Source: Mesorhizobium sp. SARCC-RB16n
GTDB lineage: Bacteria; Pseudomonadota; Alphaproteobacteria; Rhizobiales; Rhizobiaceae
Direction of reading: 5' to 3'
DNA: 64,000 bases
Assembly: GCF_008520305.1 (NCBI RefSeq)
Contig: NZ_ML703256.1
Coordinates: 244,815-308,814, forward strand
This document shows positions 34,494-43,199 of the stretch, piece by piece (the stretch's first letter is position 1; every line of letters starts with the position of its first letter). The notes under the pieces were generated by a model. The model was not told the origin of the DNA, searched no databases, and saw nothing but the letters and a program-made list of their open reading frames with translations. A program made the translations under genes and the position numbers.

Positions 34494-34525
34494 GGGCAGC
34501 CATTGTGGAAAAGGCTGCCCTTTTT
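34494..34525 (+). terminator. Stem-loop between choX and choW
   Basis: GGGCAGCC (34494-34501) pairs perfectly with GGCTGCCC (34513-34520), followed by TTTTT. It is an intrinsic-terminator-type structure inside the operon. Such elements after binding-protein genes let the binding protein be made in excess over permease and ATPase. Confidence 0.8.
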
Positions 34526-34595
34526 CGTATCCTGTGACAAGATGACGTTGCGACAATACGGGGCCGAAGGCAGAGCTCTGCAAACGAGGGGTGAG

Positions 34596-35450
34596 ATGGA
34601 TCCGATTTCCAAATTCATGGTCGATCACAAAATCCCGATCGGCGCCTGGGGAAAGGCGTTCTTCGGCTTCCTCACCGACAATTTCGACACCATCTTCAGG
34701 GCTTTTTCCAACGGCCTCAATTTCCTGCTCGACGGGCTGGTCAACATCCTGCTTGTGGTGCCGCCGGTGCTGCTCGCCCTGGTCATAGCGGTCATCGCCT
34801 GGCTGCTGCAGCGCTCGCGACCGCTCGCCATCGGCGTCTTCCTCGGCCTGATCTTCATCATCAACCAGAACCTGTGGAAACAGACGGTGCAGACGCTGGT
34901 GCTGGTCGTCGCGGCCGCCGCCATGGCGATGGCCATCGGCGTGCCGCTCGGCATCTGGGCGGCGCACAAGCCGAAGGTCTACCGCATCATGCTGCCGGTG
35001 CTCGACCTGATGCAGACGCTGCCGACCTTCGTCTACCTGATCCCGGTGCTGACGCTGTTCGGCCTCGGCAACGCGCCCGGCCTGATCGTCACCATCATCT
35101 TCGTCATCCCGACCGCGGTCAGGCTCACCCATCTCGGCGTCGTCTCGGTGCCGAAGTCGATCATCGAGGCCGGCGAGGCCTTCGGCGCCACCAAGAGCCA
35201 GCTGTTGTGGAAGGTCGAGCTGCCCTCGGCGCTGCCCACCATCATGGCGGGCCTGACGCAGTCGATCATGCTGTCGCTGTCGATGGTGGTGTTCGCTGCC
35301 CTGATCGGCGCCGGCGGGCTCGGCACGGAAATCAACCGGGCGCTGGGCTCGCGCCGCATCGACCTTGGACTTGAGGCCGGTCTCGCCATCGTCGTGCTCG
35401 CCATCGTGCTCGACCGGATGACCCGCATTGGCGTTGGAGGCAAGAAATGA
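34596..35450 (+). CDS. choW: Choline ABC transporter, permease
   Basis: A 284-residue inner-membrane permease of the OpuA/ProW/ChoW type with about six to seven hydrophobic segments. The coupling (EAA) loop is visible as GEAFGATKSQLLWKVELPSALP. GAGGGGTGAG precedes the ATG at 34596; an upstream in-frame start at 34503 would run through the terminator region. Its stop overlaps the choV start by four bases. It forms the channel for choline delivered by ChoX. Confidence 0.95.
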   Translation: MDPISKFMVDHKIPIGAWGKAFFGFLTDNFDTIFRAFSNGLNFLLDGLVNILLVVPPVLLALVIAVIAWLLQRSRPLAIGVFLGLIFIINQNLWKQTVQTLVLVVAAAAMAMAIGVPLGIWAAHKPKVYRIMLPVLDLMQTLPTFVYLIPVLTLFGLGNAPGLIVTIIFVIPTAVRLTHLGVVSVPKSIIEAGEAFGATKSQLLWKVELPSALPTIMAGLTQSIMLSLSMVVFAALIGAGGLGTEINRALGSRRIDLGLEAGLAIVVLAIVLDRMTRIGVGGKK

Positions 35451-36628
35451 CCGTCGCCGTCGATTTCAGGAATGTCGATATCGTCTTCGGCGCCGACCAG
35501 GCCGGCTCGCTGGCGATGATCGACAAGGGCGCTACCCGGGCCGAAATCCTCGAGAAGACCGGCAATGTTCTAGGCTGCGCCGGCGCCAGCCTCACCGTTA
35601 ATGAAGGCGAAATCTCGGTGCTGATGGGCCTGTCGGGGTCCGGCAAGTCGACTCTGCTTCGGGCGGTCAACCGGCTCAACGTCGTGTCGCGCGGCCAGGT
35701 GCTGGTCAAGGACGGCGACCGCACGGTCGATGTCGTCACTTGCGATGAGCCGACCCTGCGGCGTCTGCGCCAGAAGCAGGTGGCGATGGTGTTCCAGCAG
35801 TTCGGCCTGCTGCCGTGGCGCACGGTGGAGGAGAATGTCGGCCTCGGCCTCGAACTCGCCGGCGTGCCGGATGCCGAGCGCAAGGAACGGGTGCATAGGC
35901 AGCTCAAGCTGGTCAATCTCGACCAATGGTCGAACAAATACGCGCATGAGCTCTCGGGCGGGATGCAGCAGCGCGTCGGCCTGGCGCGTGCCTTCGCCAC
36001 CGAGGCGCCCATCCTGTTGATGGACGAGCCGTTCTCGGCCCTCGACCCGCTGATCCGCACCAAGCTGCAGGACGAGCTTCTGCAGCTGCAGGCGGAGCTG
36101 AAGAAGACCATCATCTTCGTCAGCCACGACCTCGAGGAAGCACTGAAGATCGGCAGCCATATCACCATCATGGAGGGCGGCCGCATCGTCCAGACCGGCG
36201 CCCCGGAAGACATCGTGCTGCGGCCCGCCAACGACTATGTCCGCGACTTCATCGCCAATGTGAATCCGCTGTCGGTGCTGACCGCGTGGAACGTGATGCG
36301 CGACCGCCGCGATCTCGAACAAGGCAAGGACGGCTGGGTGTGGCTCGACCGGCGCAAGACGACGCGCTTCAAGATCGACGAGCACGGGCTGGTGGCGGCG
36401 GCCGAGCGCGACGGCAAGCCGGCCGTGTGGGTGTCCTGCGCCGATGTCGAGGGTCAGCCGGAGGAATTGGCGCAGGTGTTCTGGGCCAATCCCGGCACGT
36501 CGCTCAAGACGGTGATGCTGGCCATGCACCGGTCGCAGACCGCACCCGTGGCGCTGTTCGACGACCAGTCGCGCTTCGTCGGCGCGATCGGCATCAGGGA
36601 TGTGCTGTCGGCGGTGCTGCGGCGGTAG
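35447..36628 (+). CDS. choV: Choline ABC transporter, ATP-binding protein
   Basis: A 393-residue ATPase of the ProV/OpuAA type. Walker A is GLSGSGKST at 61-69, the Q-loop is QQFGLLPWRT, the signature LSGGMQQRV, Walker B ILLMDEPFSALD and the switch His in FVSHDLEE. The C-terminal 110 residues form a regulatory, CBS-like tail. The start overlaps choW by four bases, so subunit synthesis is coupled. Confidence 0.95.
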   Translation: MTVAVDFRNVDIVFGADQAGSLAMIDKGATRAEILEKTGNVLGCAGASLTVNEGEISVLMGLSGSGKSTLLRAVNRLNVVSRGQVLVKDGDRTVDVVTCDEPTLRRLRQKQVAMVFQQFGLLPWRTVEENVGLGLELAGVPDAERKERVHRQLKLVNLDQWSNKYAHELSGGMQQRVGLARAFATEAPILLMDEPFSALDPLIRTKLQDELLQLQAELKKTIIFVSHDLEEALKIGSHITIMEGGRIVQTGAPEDIVLRPANDYVRDFIANVNPLSVLTAWNVMRDRRDLEQGKDGWVWLDRRKTTRFKIDEHGLVAAAERDGKPAVWVSCADVEGQPEELAQVFWANPGTSLKTVMLAMHRSQTAPVALFDDQSRFVGAIGIRDVLSAVLRR

Positions 36629-36674
36629 GCAGGCAACGTCAACCGAGGGCTTTCGGGTCGCATCGGGAGGCGCT

Positions 36675-36965
36675 TTGAAAAGGATCTTGAACCGGCTGTC
36701 GACAGCGCGCGCCGCGCAAGTGGCGCTCGGGTTGCTGATCGTGATCGCGATCCGGTCGATCGCGGAGTTCTTCCGTGTCGGGGGCGCAAGCGGCGGACCG
36801 GTCGGCGACGGACAGCTCTTCTATGTCGAAGGGGCTCTCGCCGCATCGATCGCGGCACTGGCCGTTCTCGTCCTGCATGTATTCGGGCGGCACCGCTGGG
36901 CCACGCTGCTCACGGCGGCAGTCATCATCGCTCTGCTGGCCTGGAAAATCATTGCAATTGGCTGA
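36675..36965 (+). CDS. Small membrane protein with TTG start
   Basis: A 96-residue protein with about three hydrophobic segments and no recognised domain. The best start is TTG 36675 (KRILNRLSTARA follows), because GGGAGG sits four bases before it; the only in-frame ATG upstream lies inside choV without a ribosome site. It is 46 bases after choV and may be read through from the cho operon. Function unknown. Confidence 0.6.
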   Translation: MKRILNRLSTARAAQVALGLLIVIAIRSIAEFFRVGGASGGPVGDGQLFYVEGALAASIAALAVLVLHVFGRHRWATLLTAAVIIALLAWKIIAIG

Positions 36966-36988
36966 CGTGCGGGACCGCCTGATCAGCC

Positions 36989-38398
36989 TCAAGCTGCCAG
37001 CGGCAGGCGCAATTCCGTCAGCAGGCCGCCGTCCGAATGATTGGATAGGCGGACTTCGCCGCCCGCCGCACGCGCGATGTTGCGGGCGATGGTCAGCCCA
37101 AGCCCGAGCCCACCGGTCTGGCGGTTGCGGGAGTGTTCGAGGCGCACGAAGGAGCCGAACACGGCGTCGATCTGGGCCTGGGGTATGCCCGGCCCCTCGT
37201 CGCGGATGGCGAGCGTGATCGTGTCGTCCGAGCGGCTGAGGCTGAGATGCGCCTTCTTGCCGTAGGTGACGGCGTTCTGCACCAGATTGGTGACGCAGCG
37301 CTTGAGCGCTACCGGACGCGCCATGCAGATCAGGCCGCGCGGGCGGATGTCGTCATTGTCGAAGGAGACGGTCTCGTAGCTGTCGGCGACCGATTCCACG
37401 AGGGACCAGAAATCGATCCGCTCGGCCTTCTCTTCCGTGACCTCGAATTTGGCGAAGTCTATCACGGAGCTCGCGATGCTTTCGATGTCGGCGAGATCGT
37501 GGGCGAGCGCCTGGCGCGCCGGCGATCTGCGCAACAGCTCCAGGCGCAGGCGCATCCTGGTCATCGGCGTGCGCAGGTCGTGCGCCAGGGCTGCCGCCAG
37601 GTGCTCGCGATCCTCGACATATTCGCGCAGCCTCGCCTGCATGGCGTTGATCGCCTTGGCGGCGGCGCGCACCTCCCGGCTACCGCTCTCGGCGATGGGC
37701 GGGCTCTTGAGGTCATTGCCGATCCGGTTGACGGCGGTTTCCATCATCCGGTAGGGCGCGGTCAGCCGGCGCAGCGACCAGATCGACATGATGACCACCA
37801 GCCCGGCGATCAGCGAATAGAGCGGCAGGCTGTCGACGCTCAGGATCGGGCCGACGGGGGTGATCGGCTCGGTGAAGTTCAGCCATTGGCCGTCGGCGAA
37901 GCGCAGCGAGGCCGTCAGCTTGTCGCTCTGGGCGAAGTCGGCGGCGAGCACCAGAAGGTCGCGCTCGACCTGGCCGATATCGGGACCGGACACGGTACCG
38001 CTGGCGTCGTCGGCCTCGCGCGTCGCCGGATCGCGCCGCACGCGCGCGTCGGTGATGCCGAATTTGGACAGCCGGCCGACAAGGATGTCCTCGAGCTCGG
38101 CCAGTTCGTCGTCGCCGGCTATCGAGGAGGTGACGGCGGGCGTGTCCGAGACCGTGAGCGCGTATGTCGAGTTGAACAGGCCCGCCGCGGTCGCCTTGCG
38201 CTCTTCCGGCGTGGCGCCACTCATCAACTGCACCAGCGCGAAGGCGCGGTCGTTGAGGCGGTAGAGGTCGACCACGTCATTGGCGGCGGCTCGGTCGCGC
38301 GACACGATGTAAAGCGTCGCGACCTGGCTGATCAGCAGGCCGGCAATGACGATCAGCAGCACCCAGACAGGCAAGGTCTGCGGCAGGAAACGTCTCAT
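36989..38398 (-). CDS. Sensor histidine kinase
   Basis: A 469-residue membrane histidine kinase. TM helices lie at about 11-31 and 191-209 with a periplasmic sensor domain between. A HAMP-like linker (about 210-262) follows, then the HisKA phospho-acceptor His273 in LAHDLRTPMTRMRLRLELL. The HATPase has an N-box (LVQNAVTYG), DEGPGIP and GLGLGLTIA. Its start overlaps the response-regulator stop by four bases. It would phosphorylate that regulator; the stimulus is unknown. Confidence 0.93.
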   Translation of the reverse strand: MRRFLPQTLPVWVLLIVIAGLLISQVATLYIVSRDRAAANDVVDLYRLNDRAFALVQLMSGATPEERKATAAGLFNSTYALTVSDTPAVTSSIAGDDELAELEDILVGRLSKFGITDARVRRDPATREADDASGTVSGPDIGQVERDLLVLAADFAQSDKLTASLRFADGQWLNFTEPITPVGPILSVDSLPLYSLIAGLVVIMSIWSLRRLTAPYRMMETAVNRIGNDLKSPPIAESGSREVRAAAKAINAMQARLREYVEDREHLAAALAHDLRTPMTRMRLRLELLRRSPARQALAHDLADIESIASSVIDFAKFEVTEEKAERIDFWSLVESVADSYETVSFDNDDIRPRGLICMARPVALKRCVTNLVQNAVTYGKKAHLSLSRSDDTITLAIRDEGPGIPQAQIDAVFGSFVRLEHSRNRQTGGLGLGLTIARNIARAAGGEVRLSNHSDGGLLTELRLPLAA

Positions 38399-39111
38399 TC
38401 GGAGGTCGTCTCTGGCAGGAACTGGTAGCCGCCGCTGCGCACGGTGAGGATCAGTTTGGGTGTCTTGGGATCGTCTTCCATCTTGCGCCGCAGCCGGCTG
38501 ACCAGGATGTCGATGCTGCGGTCGAAGGAATAGTCGCTGTCGCCGCCGGACAGTTCGATGAGCTGGTCACGGGTCAGCACGCGCTGGGCGCTCTTGACGA
38601 AGGTCTGCAGGAGGTTGAACTCGGCCATGGTCAGCTCGACCCGGACGTCGTCGGGCGCGGTCAGCCGGCGCCGCGAGCAGTCCATCGTCCAGCCGGCGAA
38701 GTGGTAAATCTGCTTGGTGGTGGCCCGCTTCGGCTCGGCGGCACCATTGCGCCGCAGCACGGCGCGGATGCGGGCCAGCAATTCGCGCGGGTCGAAGGGT
38801 TTGGGCACATAATCGTCGGCGCCCATCTCGAGGCCGACGACACGATCCGTCGTCTCGGTGACGGCGGTCAGCATGATGATAGGCGTCGTATACTGGGCGC
38901 GCAGATCGCGGCACAGTTCCAGTCCGCTCCTGCCGGGTAGCATCACGTCGAGGACGATGAGGTCCACCTGCGAACGGCGCAGGATGGCTTCCATCTCGGT
39001 GCCATCGGCGGCAACCGAGGTGTGCAGGCCCCGCTTCTGGAAGAACTCCTGAAGCAGGTCGCGGATGCCCTTGTCGTCGTCGACGATCAGTATATGCGCA
39101 TCGGATTTCAC
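38395..39111 (-). CDS. OmpR-family response regulator
   Basis: A 238-residue two-domain regulator. The receiver has the acidic pair in LIVDDDKG and phospho-acceptor Asp55 in LIVLDVMLPG; the C-terminal winged helix (about 140-235) includes LTMAEFNLLQTFVKSAQ and RSIDILVSRLRRKME. I chose GTG 39111 (SDAHILIVDDDKG follows), preceded by AGGGCAG; an in-frame ATG at 39162 would add 17 residues. It is the first gene of the two-component operon. Confidence 0.92.
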   Translation of the reverse strand: MKSDAHILIVDDDKGIRDLLQEFFQKRGLHTSVAADGTEMEAILRRSQVDLIVLDVMLPGRSGLELCRDLRAQYTTPIIMLTAVTETTDRVVGLEMGADDYVPKPFDPRELLARIRAVLRRNGAAEPKRATTKQIYHFAGWTMDCSRRRLTAPDDVRVELTMAEFNLLQTFVKSAQRVLTRDQLIELSGGDSDYSFDRSIDILVSRLRRKMEDDPKTPKLILTVRSGGYQFLPETTSE

Positions 39112-39392
39112 AGCTGCCCTGTCTGTTTGCCGGCCAAGCCATTCTTGGCTGGTGAGCCACACGATAGAATTCGGGCCATATGTTGGCCAGTGCCTTGCTT
39201 TTCAAGGGAGAATGAATTCGGCTTTCTCCACATGGAAAGCCACGGCCAGCCTGGCCTCGGCATGGCCAGACACAATCCAGAAACAAAATTCTACAATCGG
39301 GAAAAACTCCTGAAAAGGTAGGCCGTCATAACGGTGCCGTGGCGGTCAGGTTATCGGCTGCGACGCTAGTCTCCGGGTTCACGGATAAACCA

Positions 39393-39692
39393 ATGCCAAG
39401 ATTGTCGATCAGCTTGTTGGGAGTTTTGCTGGGCCTTGGCCTGCTCACTGCCGCTGTCGACCAATCGGATGCAAAGGCGCCGCTCACCCGGAGCGAACGG
39501 TGCGCCAATCTTAGCCACCAATTTGATGAAGCCCTCGAAACCCATGCCACGGCAACGCAGGTCACCGCGGCAAAGGCACTTCAGAGAAAGGGCAACCGGT
39601 ACTGCGCCGCTAAGAAACAGGCGCAGGGCATCCGGATGCTCGCCAACGCTTTGAAGCTGCTTGGAGTGACACCGAACGACCCGGTTCAGTGA
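39393..39692 (+). CDS. Small exported protein, unknown
   Basis: A 99-residue protein with a signal peptide or membrane anchor (MPRLSISLLGVLLGLGLLTA) and a charged, helical mature part with two cysteines (RSERCAN and RYCAAKK). The ATG at 39393 has a weak upstream ribosome site. It lies 36 bases before the Ala/Lys/Pro-rich gene, so the pair may be co-transcribed. I do not recognise the family. Confidence 0.6.
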   Translation: MPRLSISLLGVLLGLGLLTAAVDQSDAKAPLTRSERCANLSHQFDEALETHATATQVTAAKALQRKGNRYCAAKKQAQGIRMLANALKLLGVTPNDPVQ

Positions 39693-39728
39693 CACTCAAA
39701 ACGACCCGCATAAAAAGGAAATGAAGCC

Positions 39729-40022
39729 ATGAACAAGTCCATCCTGTCCGCCCTTGGTCTCGCCGTCGCTCTCGCCTTCTCGATGCCGGTTCTCGGCAAC
39801 GCAGCCACCACCACGACCGCTGCCCCGGCTGCTGCCACCACGACCACCGCTCCGGCTGCTGCCGCGACGACCACCGCTCCGGCCAAGGCTGCTCCGAAGA
39901 AGGTCGCCAAGAAGACCGTCTGCAAGGTGACCAAGAAGCACAAGTGCCCGGTCAAGAAGGCCCCCGCGAAGATGGCTCCCGCGAAAATGGCCCCCGCGAA
40001 GGCCGCTCCGAAGAAGCCCTGA
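39729..40022 (+). CDS. Small exported Ala/Thr/Lys/Pro-rich repeat protein
   Basis: A 97-residue protein: a clean signal peptide (MNKSILSALGLAVALAFSMP), then low-complexity Thr/Ala blocks (TTTTAAPAAATTTTAPAAAA) and a very basic tail with repeats of the type APAKMAP and two cysteines. AAGGAAATGAAGCC precedes the ATG. It is followed by an 18-pair hairpin. It could bind nucleic acid, polysaccharide or membrane through its charge; no function can be assigned. Confidence 0.75.
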   Translation: MNKSILSALGLAVALAFSMPVLGNAATTTTAAPAAATTTTAPAAAATTTAPAKAAPKKVAKKTVCKVTKKHKCPVKKAPAKMAPAKMAPAKAAPKKP

Positions 40023-40042
40023 TCAGCTTCGAGGTAAGTTCC

Positions 40043-40083
40043 AGAAGGCCGCTCCAGCCGCAAACCGGCTGGGGCGGCCTTCT
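40043..40083 (+). terminator. 18-base-pair hairpin after the repeat protein gene
   Basis: AGAAGGCCGCTCCAGCCG (40043-40060) pairs with CGGCTGGGGCGGCCTTCT (40066-40083), all pairs canonical except one G-T. It starts 20 bases after the stop codon. The missing T-run makes RNA stabilisation or rho-assisted termination possible. Confidence 0.7.
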
Positions 40084-40184
40084 GCCAACTGCATGATCGA
40101 TGAGCTGAACACCGGCGGCTTTTCAGCCACTCATCTCGATCGTGCTTAACCCGTTTGCAATGCCGGCCCTGTAGGACAATCCGC

Positions 40185-40499
40185 ATGAAGAAGCGGCTTT
40201 CGTCCATTTTTCGCTCCATGGTGATCGGCGGCCTGGTTGCCACCGGCGTCGCCAGGGTGCTGATTCTGCTCACCGCCAGCCCCGTGCCGGACCCCGCAAG
40301 CGGGCGCACCGAGCCCTCGCTGTTCGCGCCGGTGATTTCCAGCAACTGGGATTACATCACGCCGGTTCAGGCCTGGCTTTTGATCGTGCTCGCCGGCGTG
40401 ACGCTGATCTGCGTTGCCGGATGGCCGATCGCGGCATGGCTGGAACGCCGGGCGGATGCCGACACAACTCGCCGCATCTTCGGCCGCCAGGGCCGTTGA
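40185..40499 (+). CDS. Small two-helix membrane protein
   Basis: A 104-residue protein with hydrophobic segments near residues 12-34 and 62-84, separated by a Pro/Ser-rich loop (ASPVPDPASGR). The start at ATG 40185 has AGGA upstream; a longer reading to 40155 is less likely. It lies 130 bases upstream of clpS. Function unknown. Confidence 0.65.
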   Translation: MKKRLSSIFRSMVIGGLVATGVARVLILLTASPVPDPASGRTEPSLFAPVISSNWDYITPVQAWLLIVLAGVTLICVAGWPIAAWLERRADADTTRRIFGRQGR

Positions 40500-40629
40500 A
40501 CCGCGACCGACCATTTCCCACATGATTGTGAAGGACCGGGCCTGGCCGCCGACGGGTCCGCAAATGGACGATCGCTGCCGCCCGTGGCAAAATGCGGACT
40601 TGAGTTTGATCGCGAAACTGTCGGTTCGA

Positions 40630-40935
40630 ATGCCTGAAACCACCACAAAACCGCGCGTAAAAGTCAAGCCGCAGACCGAGCGGCCGAAGCTTTACAAGGT
40701 CATCCTCGTCAACGACGATTTCACGCCCCGCGAATTCGTGGTGACGGTGCTGAAGGGCGAGTTCAACCTCAGCGAGGACCAGGCGCACCGGGTCATGATC
40801 ACCGCGCACCAACGTGGTGTCTGCGTGGTCGCGGTCTTCACCAGGGATGTCGCCGAGACCAAGGCGACGCGGGCCACCGATGCCGGCAAGGCCAAGGGCT
40901 ACCCGCTGCTGTTCACGACGGAACCGGAGGAGTGA
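40630..40935 (+). CDS. clpS2: ClpS2-type ATP-dependent Clp protease adaptor
   Basis: A 101-residue N-recognin that hands N-degron substrates to ClpAP. The core VILVNDDFTPREFVVTVL, then the HxxG-like AHQRGVCVVAVF and a C-terminal TRATDAGKAKGYPLLFTTEP block, match the second alphaproteobacterial paralogue (ClpS2) rather than the copy encoded beside clpA. I see no clpA here, which fits. The ATG at 40630 gives the family N-terminus. Two palindromes follow the stop. Confidence 0.88.
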   Translation: MPETTTKPRVKVKPQTERPKLYKVILVNDDFTPREFVVTVLKGEFNLSEDQAHRVMITAHQRGVCVVAVFTRDVAETKATRATDAGKAKGYPLLFTTEPEE

Positions 40936-40957
40936 GGAGCGGTCGCCCGCAGGGCGA

Positions 40958-40983
40958 TTAATCGACAACGATTTGTCGATTAA
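40958..40983. promoter_or_regulatory. AT-rich inverted repeat after clpS2
   Basis: TTAATCGACAA (40958-40968) and TTGTCGATTAA (40973-40983) are perfect 11-base arms with a CGAT centre. It is just downstream of clpS2 and could be its terminator stem or a protein-binding site. Confidence 0.5.
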
Positions 40984-41022
40984 AGCGACGAACGCCCGGA
41001 GCCATAGCGAAGGGCAGGGCCG

Positions 41023-41064
41023 GACGCTCTTGCCTTCTCCCCTTGTGGAGAAGGCAAGAGCGTC
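41023..41064. repeat. Perfect 18-bp palindrome, rhizobial intergenic type
   Basis: GACGCTCTTGCCTTCTCC (41023-41040) and GGAGAAGGCAAGAGCGTC (41047-41064) are perfect complements with a six-base loop. The CTTCTCC..GGAGAAG core is shared with common rhizobial intergenic palindromes and related to the repeats flanking the DUF559 gene. It lies six bases from the stop of the leftward gene and likely ends transcription there. Confidence 0.75.
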
Positions 41065-41069
41065 CCGCT

Positions 41070-43142
41070 CTACCGTCCCTCGCGGTACCACATCGAGCCC
41101 ATTGCCAGAAGCAGCAGGCCGAGGCCGAGGAAGCCGCCGAAAAGCGGTACGCGTGACACGGCCTTCAGCACGCTGTCGTTGGTGGTGCGCAGGCCGATCC
41201 AGTCGCTGCCCGACGCTTCGCCGGACGAACGCACCGGCACGATGGAAGGCAGCGTCACGTCGCTGGCCGTGGACGAGGCCAGCCGGCGCACGCTGCCGCC
41301 GGTGGCTTCAGCCGGTGCCTTCAACCGCTCCTGCGTGGAGACGACGTCGGCGAATTCCGGCGCGTTGACCGGTCCGACGTGGGCAAGCGCGGTGAGATCG
41401 CCATTGGCGACCTGGAAGAGGCCGATCTCGCTGGTCTGGACGCTGCCGAGGAAGACGCCGGGTTCGGATTTGTCGAGCTTGACGGTGAGCGTCTTGCCGG
41501 ACGGTGTGATGATCTGCGCCGTGCCGGGATCGTCGGCCATCGTCTGGCGACGGATCTCCAGCACCATACCGCGTCCCTCGGCGGTCAGCCGCTCTTCCTC
41601 GAGCTCGGGCTCCTTCATCAGCCAGTGGGCGATGCGCCGGTAGAGCTGGACATGCGGGCCGCCGCCCTCGAAGCCGCGCGCCCACAGCCAGCCCTGGTCG
41701 GACAGAAGCATGCCGACGCGGCCTTCGCCCTTGCGGTCGAGCAGCAGCAGCGGCCGGTTGTCAGCGCCCTTCATCACCACTTCGCCTTGCGGGTTCTGCA
41801 CGCCGATGGTGCGGAACCAGCGGCTCCAGTGCGGTGGCTCGGTGGCCGAACCGTCGAGGCCGCGCGTCACCGGATGACGCTGGCCGAGTTCGGTGAGGCG
41901 GGGAAAGAATGCCTTGTCGACCACTTCGCCGGTCGGCATGGCCGGCAGGGCCGACATCAGCGGCGTGCGCGCGATCGAAGCCTCGCCGGCATATTCGGGG
42001 CCGGCGGCGATCAGCAGCGCGCCGCCCTTTTCGACATACTCGGAGATGTAGTCGTAATAGAGGATCGGCAGCACGTCGCGGTGCTGGTAGCGGTCGAAGA
42101 TGATGAGGTCGAAATCCTTGATCTTCTCGACGAACAACTCACGGGTCGGGAAGGCGATCAGCGACAATTCGTTGATCGGCGTGCCGTCCTGCTTCTCCGG
42201 CGGCCGCAGGATGGTGAAATGGACGAGATCGACCGAGGCGTCGGATTTCAACAGATTGCGCCAGGTGCGCTCGCCCGCATGCGGTTCGCCCGACACGAGC
42301 AGCACGCGCAGGTTCTCGCGGATGCCGTCGACCAGCGCGATGGCGCGGTTGTTGGTGTCGGTCAGTTCGCCCGGCTCGCGGTCGATGGCGAGTTCGATGA
42401 TGTTGCGGCCAGCACCCGGGATGGTCACTTGCAGCGGCATGGCCTGGCCGACGGTGGCATGCTCGACCGCGACTTGCTCGCCATTGACCGAGACCCTGAC
42501 ATCGACCGGTCCAGCCTCGTTTTCGGTCGAGATGACACGGTAAGTCATATCGAGCGGCTTGCCGACAAGGCCGAAACGCGGCGCGTTCTCGAAGCGGATG
42601 CGGCGGTCCTTCTCGTGGTCGTTGCCGGTGATCAGGGCATGCAGCGGAGCGTTGAAATCGGGCGCGCCCGAGGGCGTGTCATGCACCTCGCCATCGGTGA
42701 TCATGATGGCGCCGCCAATGCGCGTGGGCGGCACGTCGCGGAAGGCGCCTTCCAGCGCGCCGAACAGCCGCGTTTCGGTACGCTCCTCGGCGGCGTCGGA
42801 CTTGCCGGCCTCGACGACGCGGACGTCGAACTGCTTGAAGCGGCCAAGACGCTGCTGCAGTCCGGCCACGGCCTCGTCGGTCTGCCTGGTGCGGTCGCCA
42901 ATGTCCTGGCTCTGGCTGCGGTCGACGATCAGGGCAACGACGCTCTTCAGCGGCTCGCGCTCCTCGTTGAGGAACACCGGATTGAAGAGCGCGGCGGCGA
43001 GCGCCAGCAGGGCGACGAAGCGCAGGACCGCGCCGCGCTGGCGAAACCACAGGCCGACGAGTGCCAGCAATGCCAACGGCACCAGAACCAGGACCAGAAA
43101 CGGCCAGGAGATCAGCGGTTCGAAGGAGATCGACCAGTTCAT
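41070..43142 (-). CDS. Membrane protein of the MoxR operon (glutamine amidotransferase-like)
   Basis: A 690-residue protein with two N-terminal membrane helices (within residues 10-60, MNWSISFEPLISWPFLVLVL) and one at the C-terminus (FLGLGLLLLAMGSMWY), with a large domain between that is predicted soluble. ALIVDRSQSQDIGDRT resembles the metal-site segment of a von Willebrand A fold, and the middle looks like a degenerate amidotransferase fold. GGGGAGGAT precedes ATG 43142. It is the last gene of the MoxR / DUF58 / DUF4159 unit and probably works in the same envelope-linked complex; function unknown. Confidence 0.75.
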   Translation of the reverse strand: MNWSISFEPLISWPFLVLVLVPLALLALVGLWFRQRGAVLRFVALLALAAALFNPVFLNEEREPLKSVVALIVDRSQSQDIGDRTRQTDEAVAGLQQRLGRFKQFDVRVVEAGKSDAAEERTETRLFGALEGAFRDVPPTRIGGAIMITDGEVHDTPSGAPDFNAPLHALITGNDHEKDRRIRFENAPRFGLVGKPLDMTYRVISTENEAGPVDVRVSVNGEQVAVEHATVGQAMPLQVTIPGAGRNIIELAIDREPGELTDTNNRAIALVDGIRENLRVLLVSGEPHAGERTWRNLLKSDASVDLVHFTILRPPEKQDGTPINELSLIAFPTRELFVEKIKDFDLIIFDRYQHRDVLPILYYDYISEYVEKGGALLIAAGPEYAGEASIARTPLMSALPAMPTGEVVDKAFFPRLTELGQRHPVTRGLDGSATEPPHWSRWFRTIGVQNPQGEVVMKGADNRPLLLLDRKGEGRVGMLLSDQGWLWARGFEGGGPHVQLYRRIAHWLMKEPELEEERLTAEGRGMVLEIRRQTMADDPGTAQIITPSGKTLTVKLDKSEPGVFLGSVQTSEIGLFQVANGDLTALAHVGPVNAPEFADVVSTQERLKAPAEATGGSVRRLASSTASDVTLPSIVPVRSSGEASGSDWIGLRTTNDSVLKAVSRVPLFGGFLGLGLLLLAMGSMWYREGR

Positions 43143-43199
43143 GCCTTATCCTCCCCGTTGTGGAGAGGGTCGACCGCCGTGGGGAGTGAGAACGTCATC

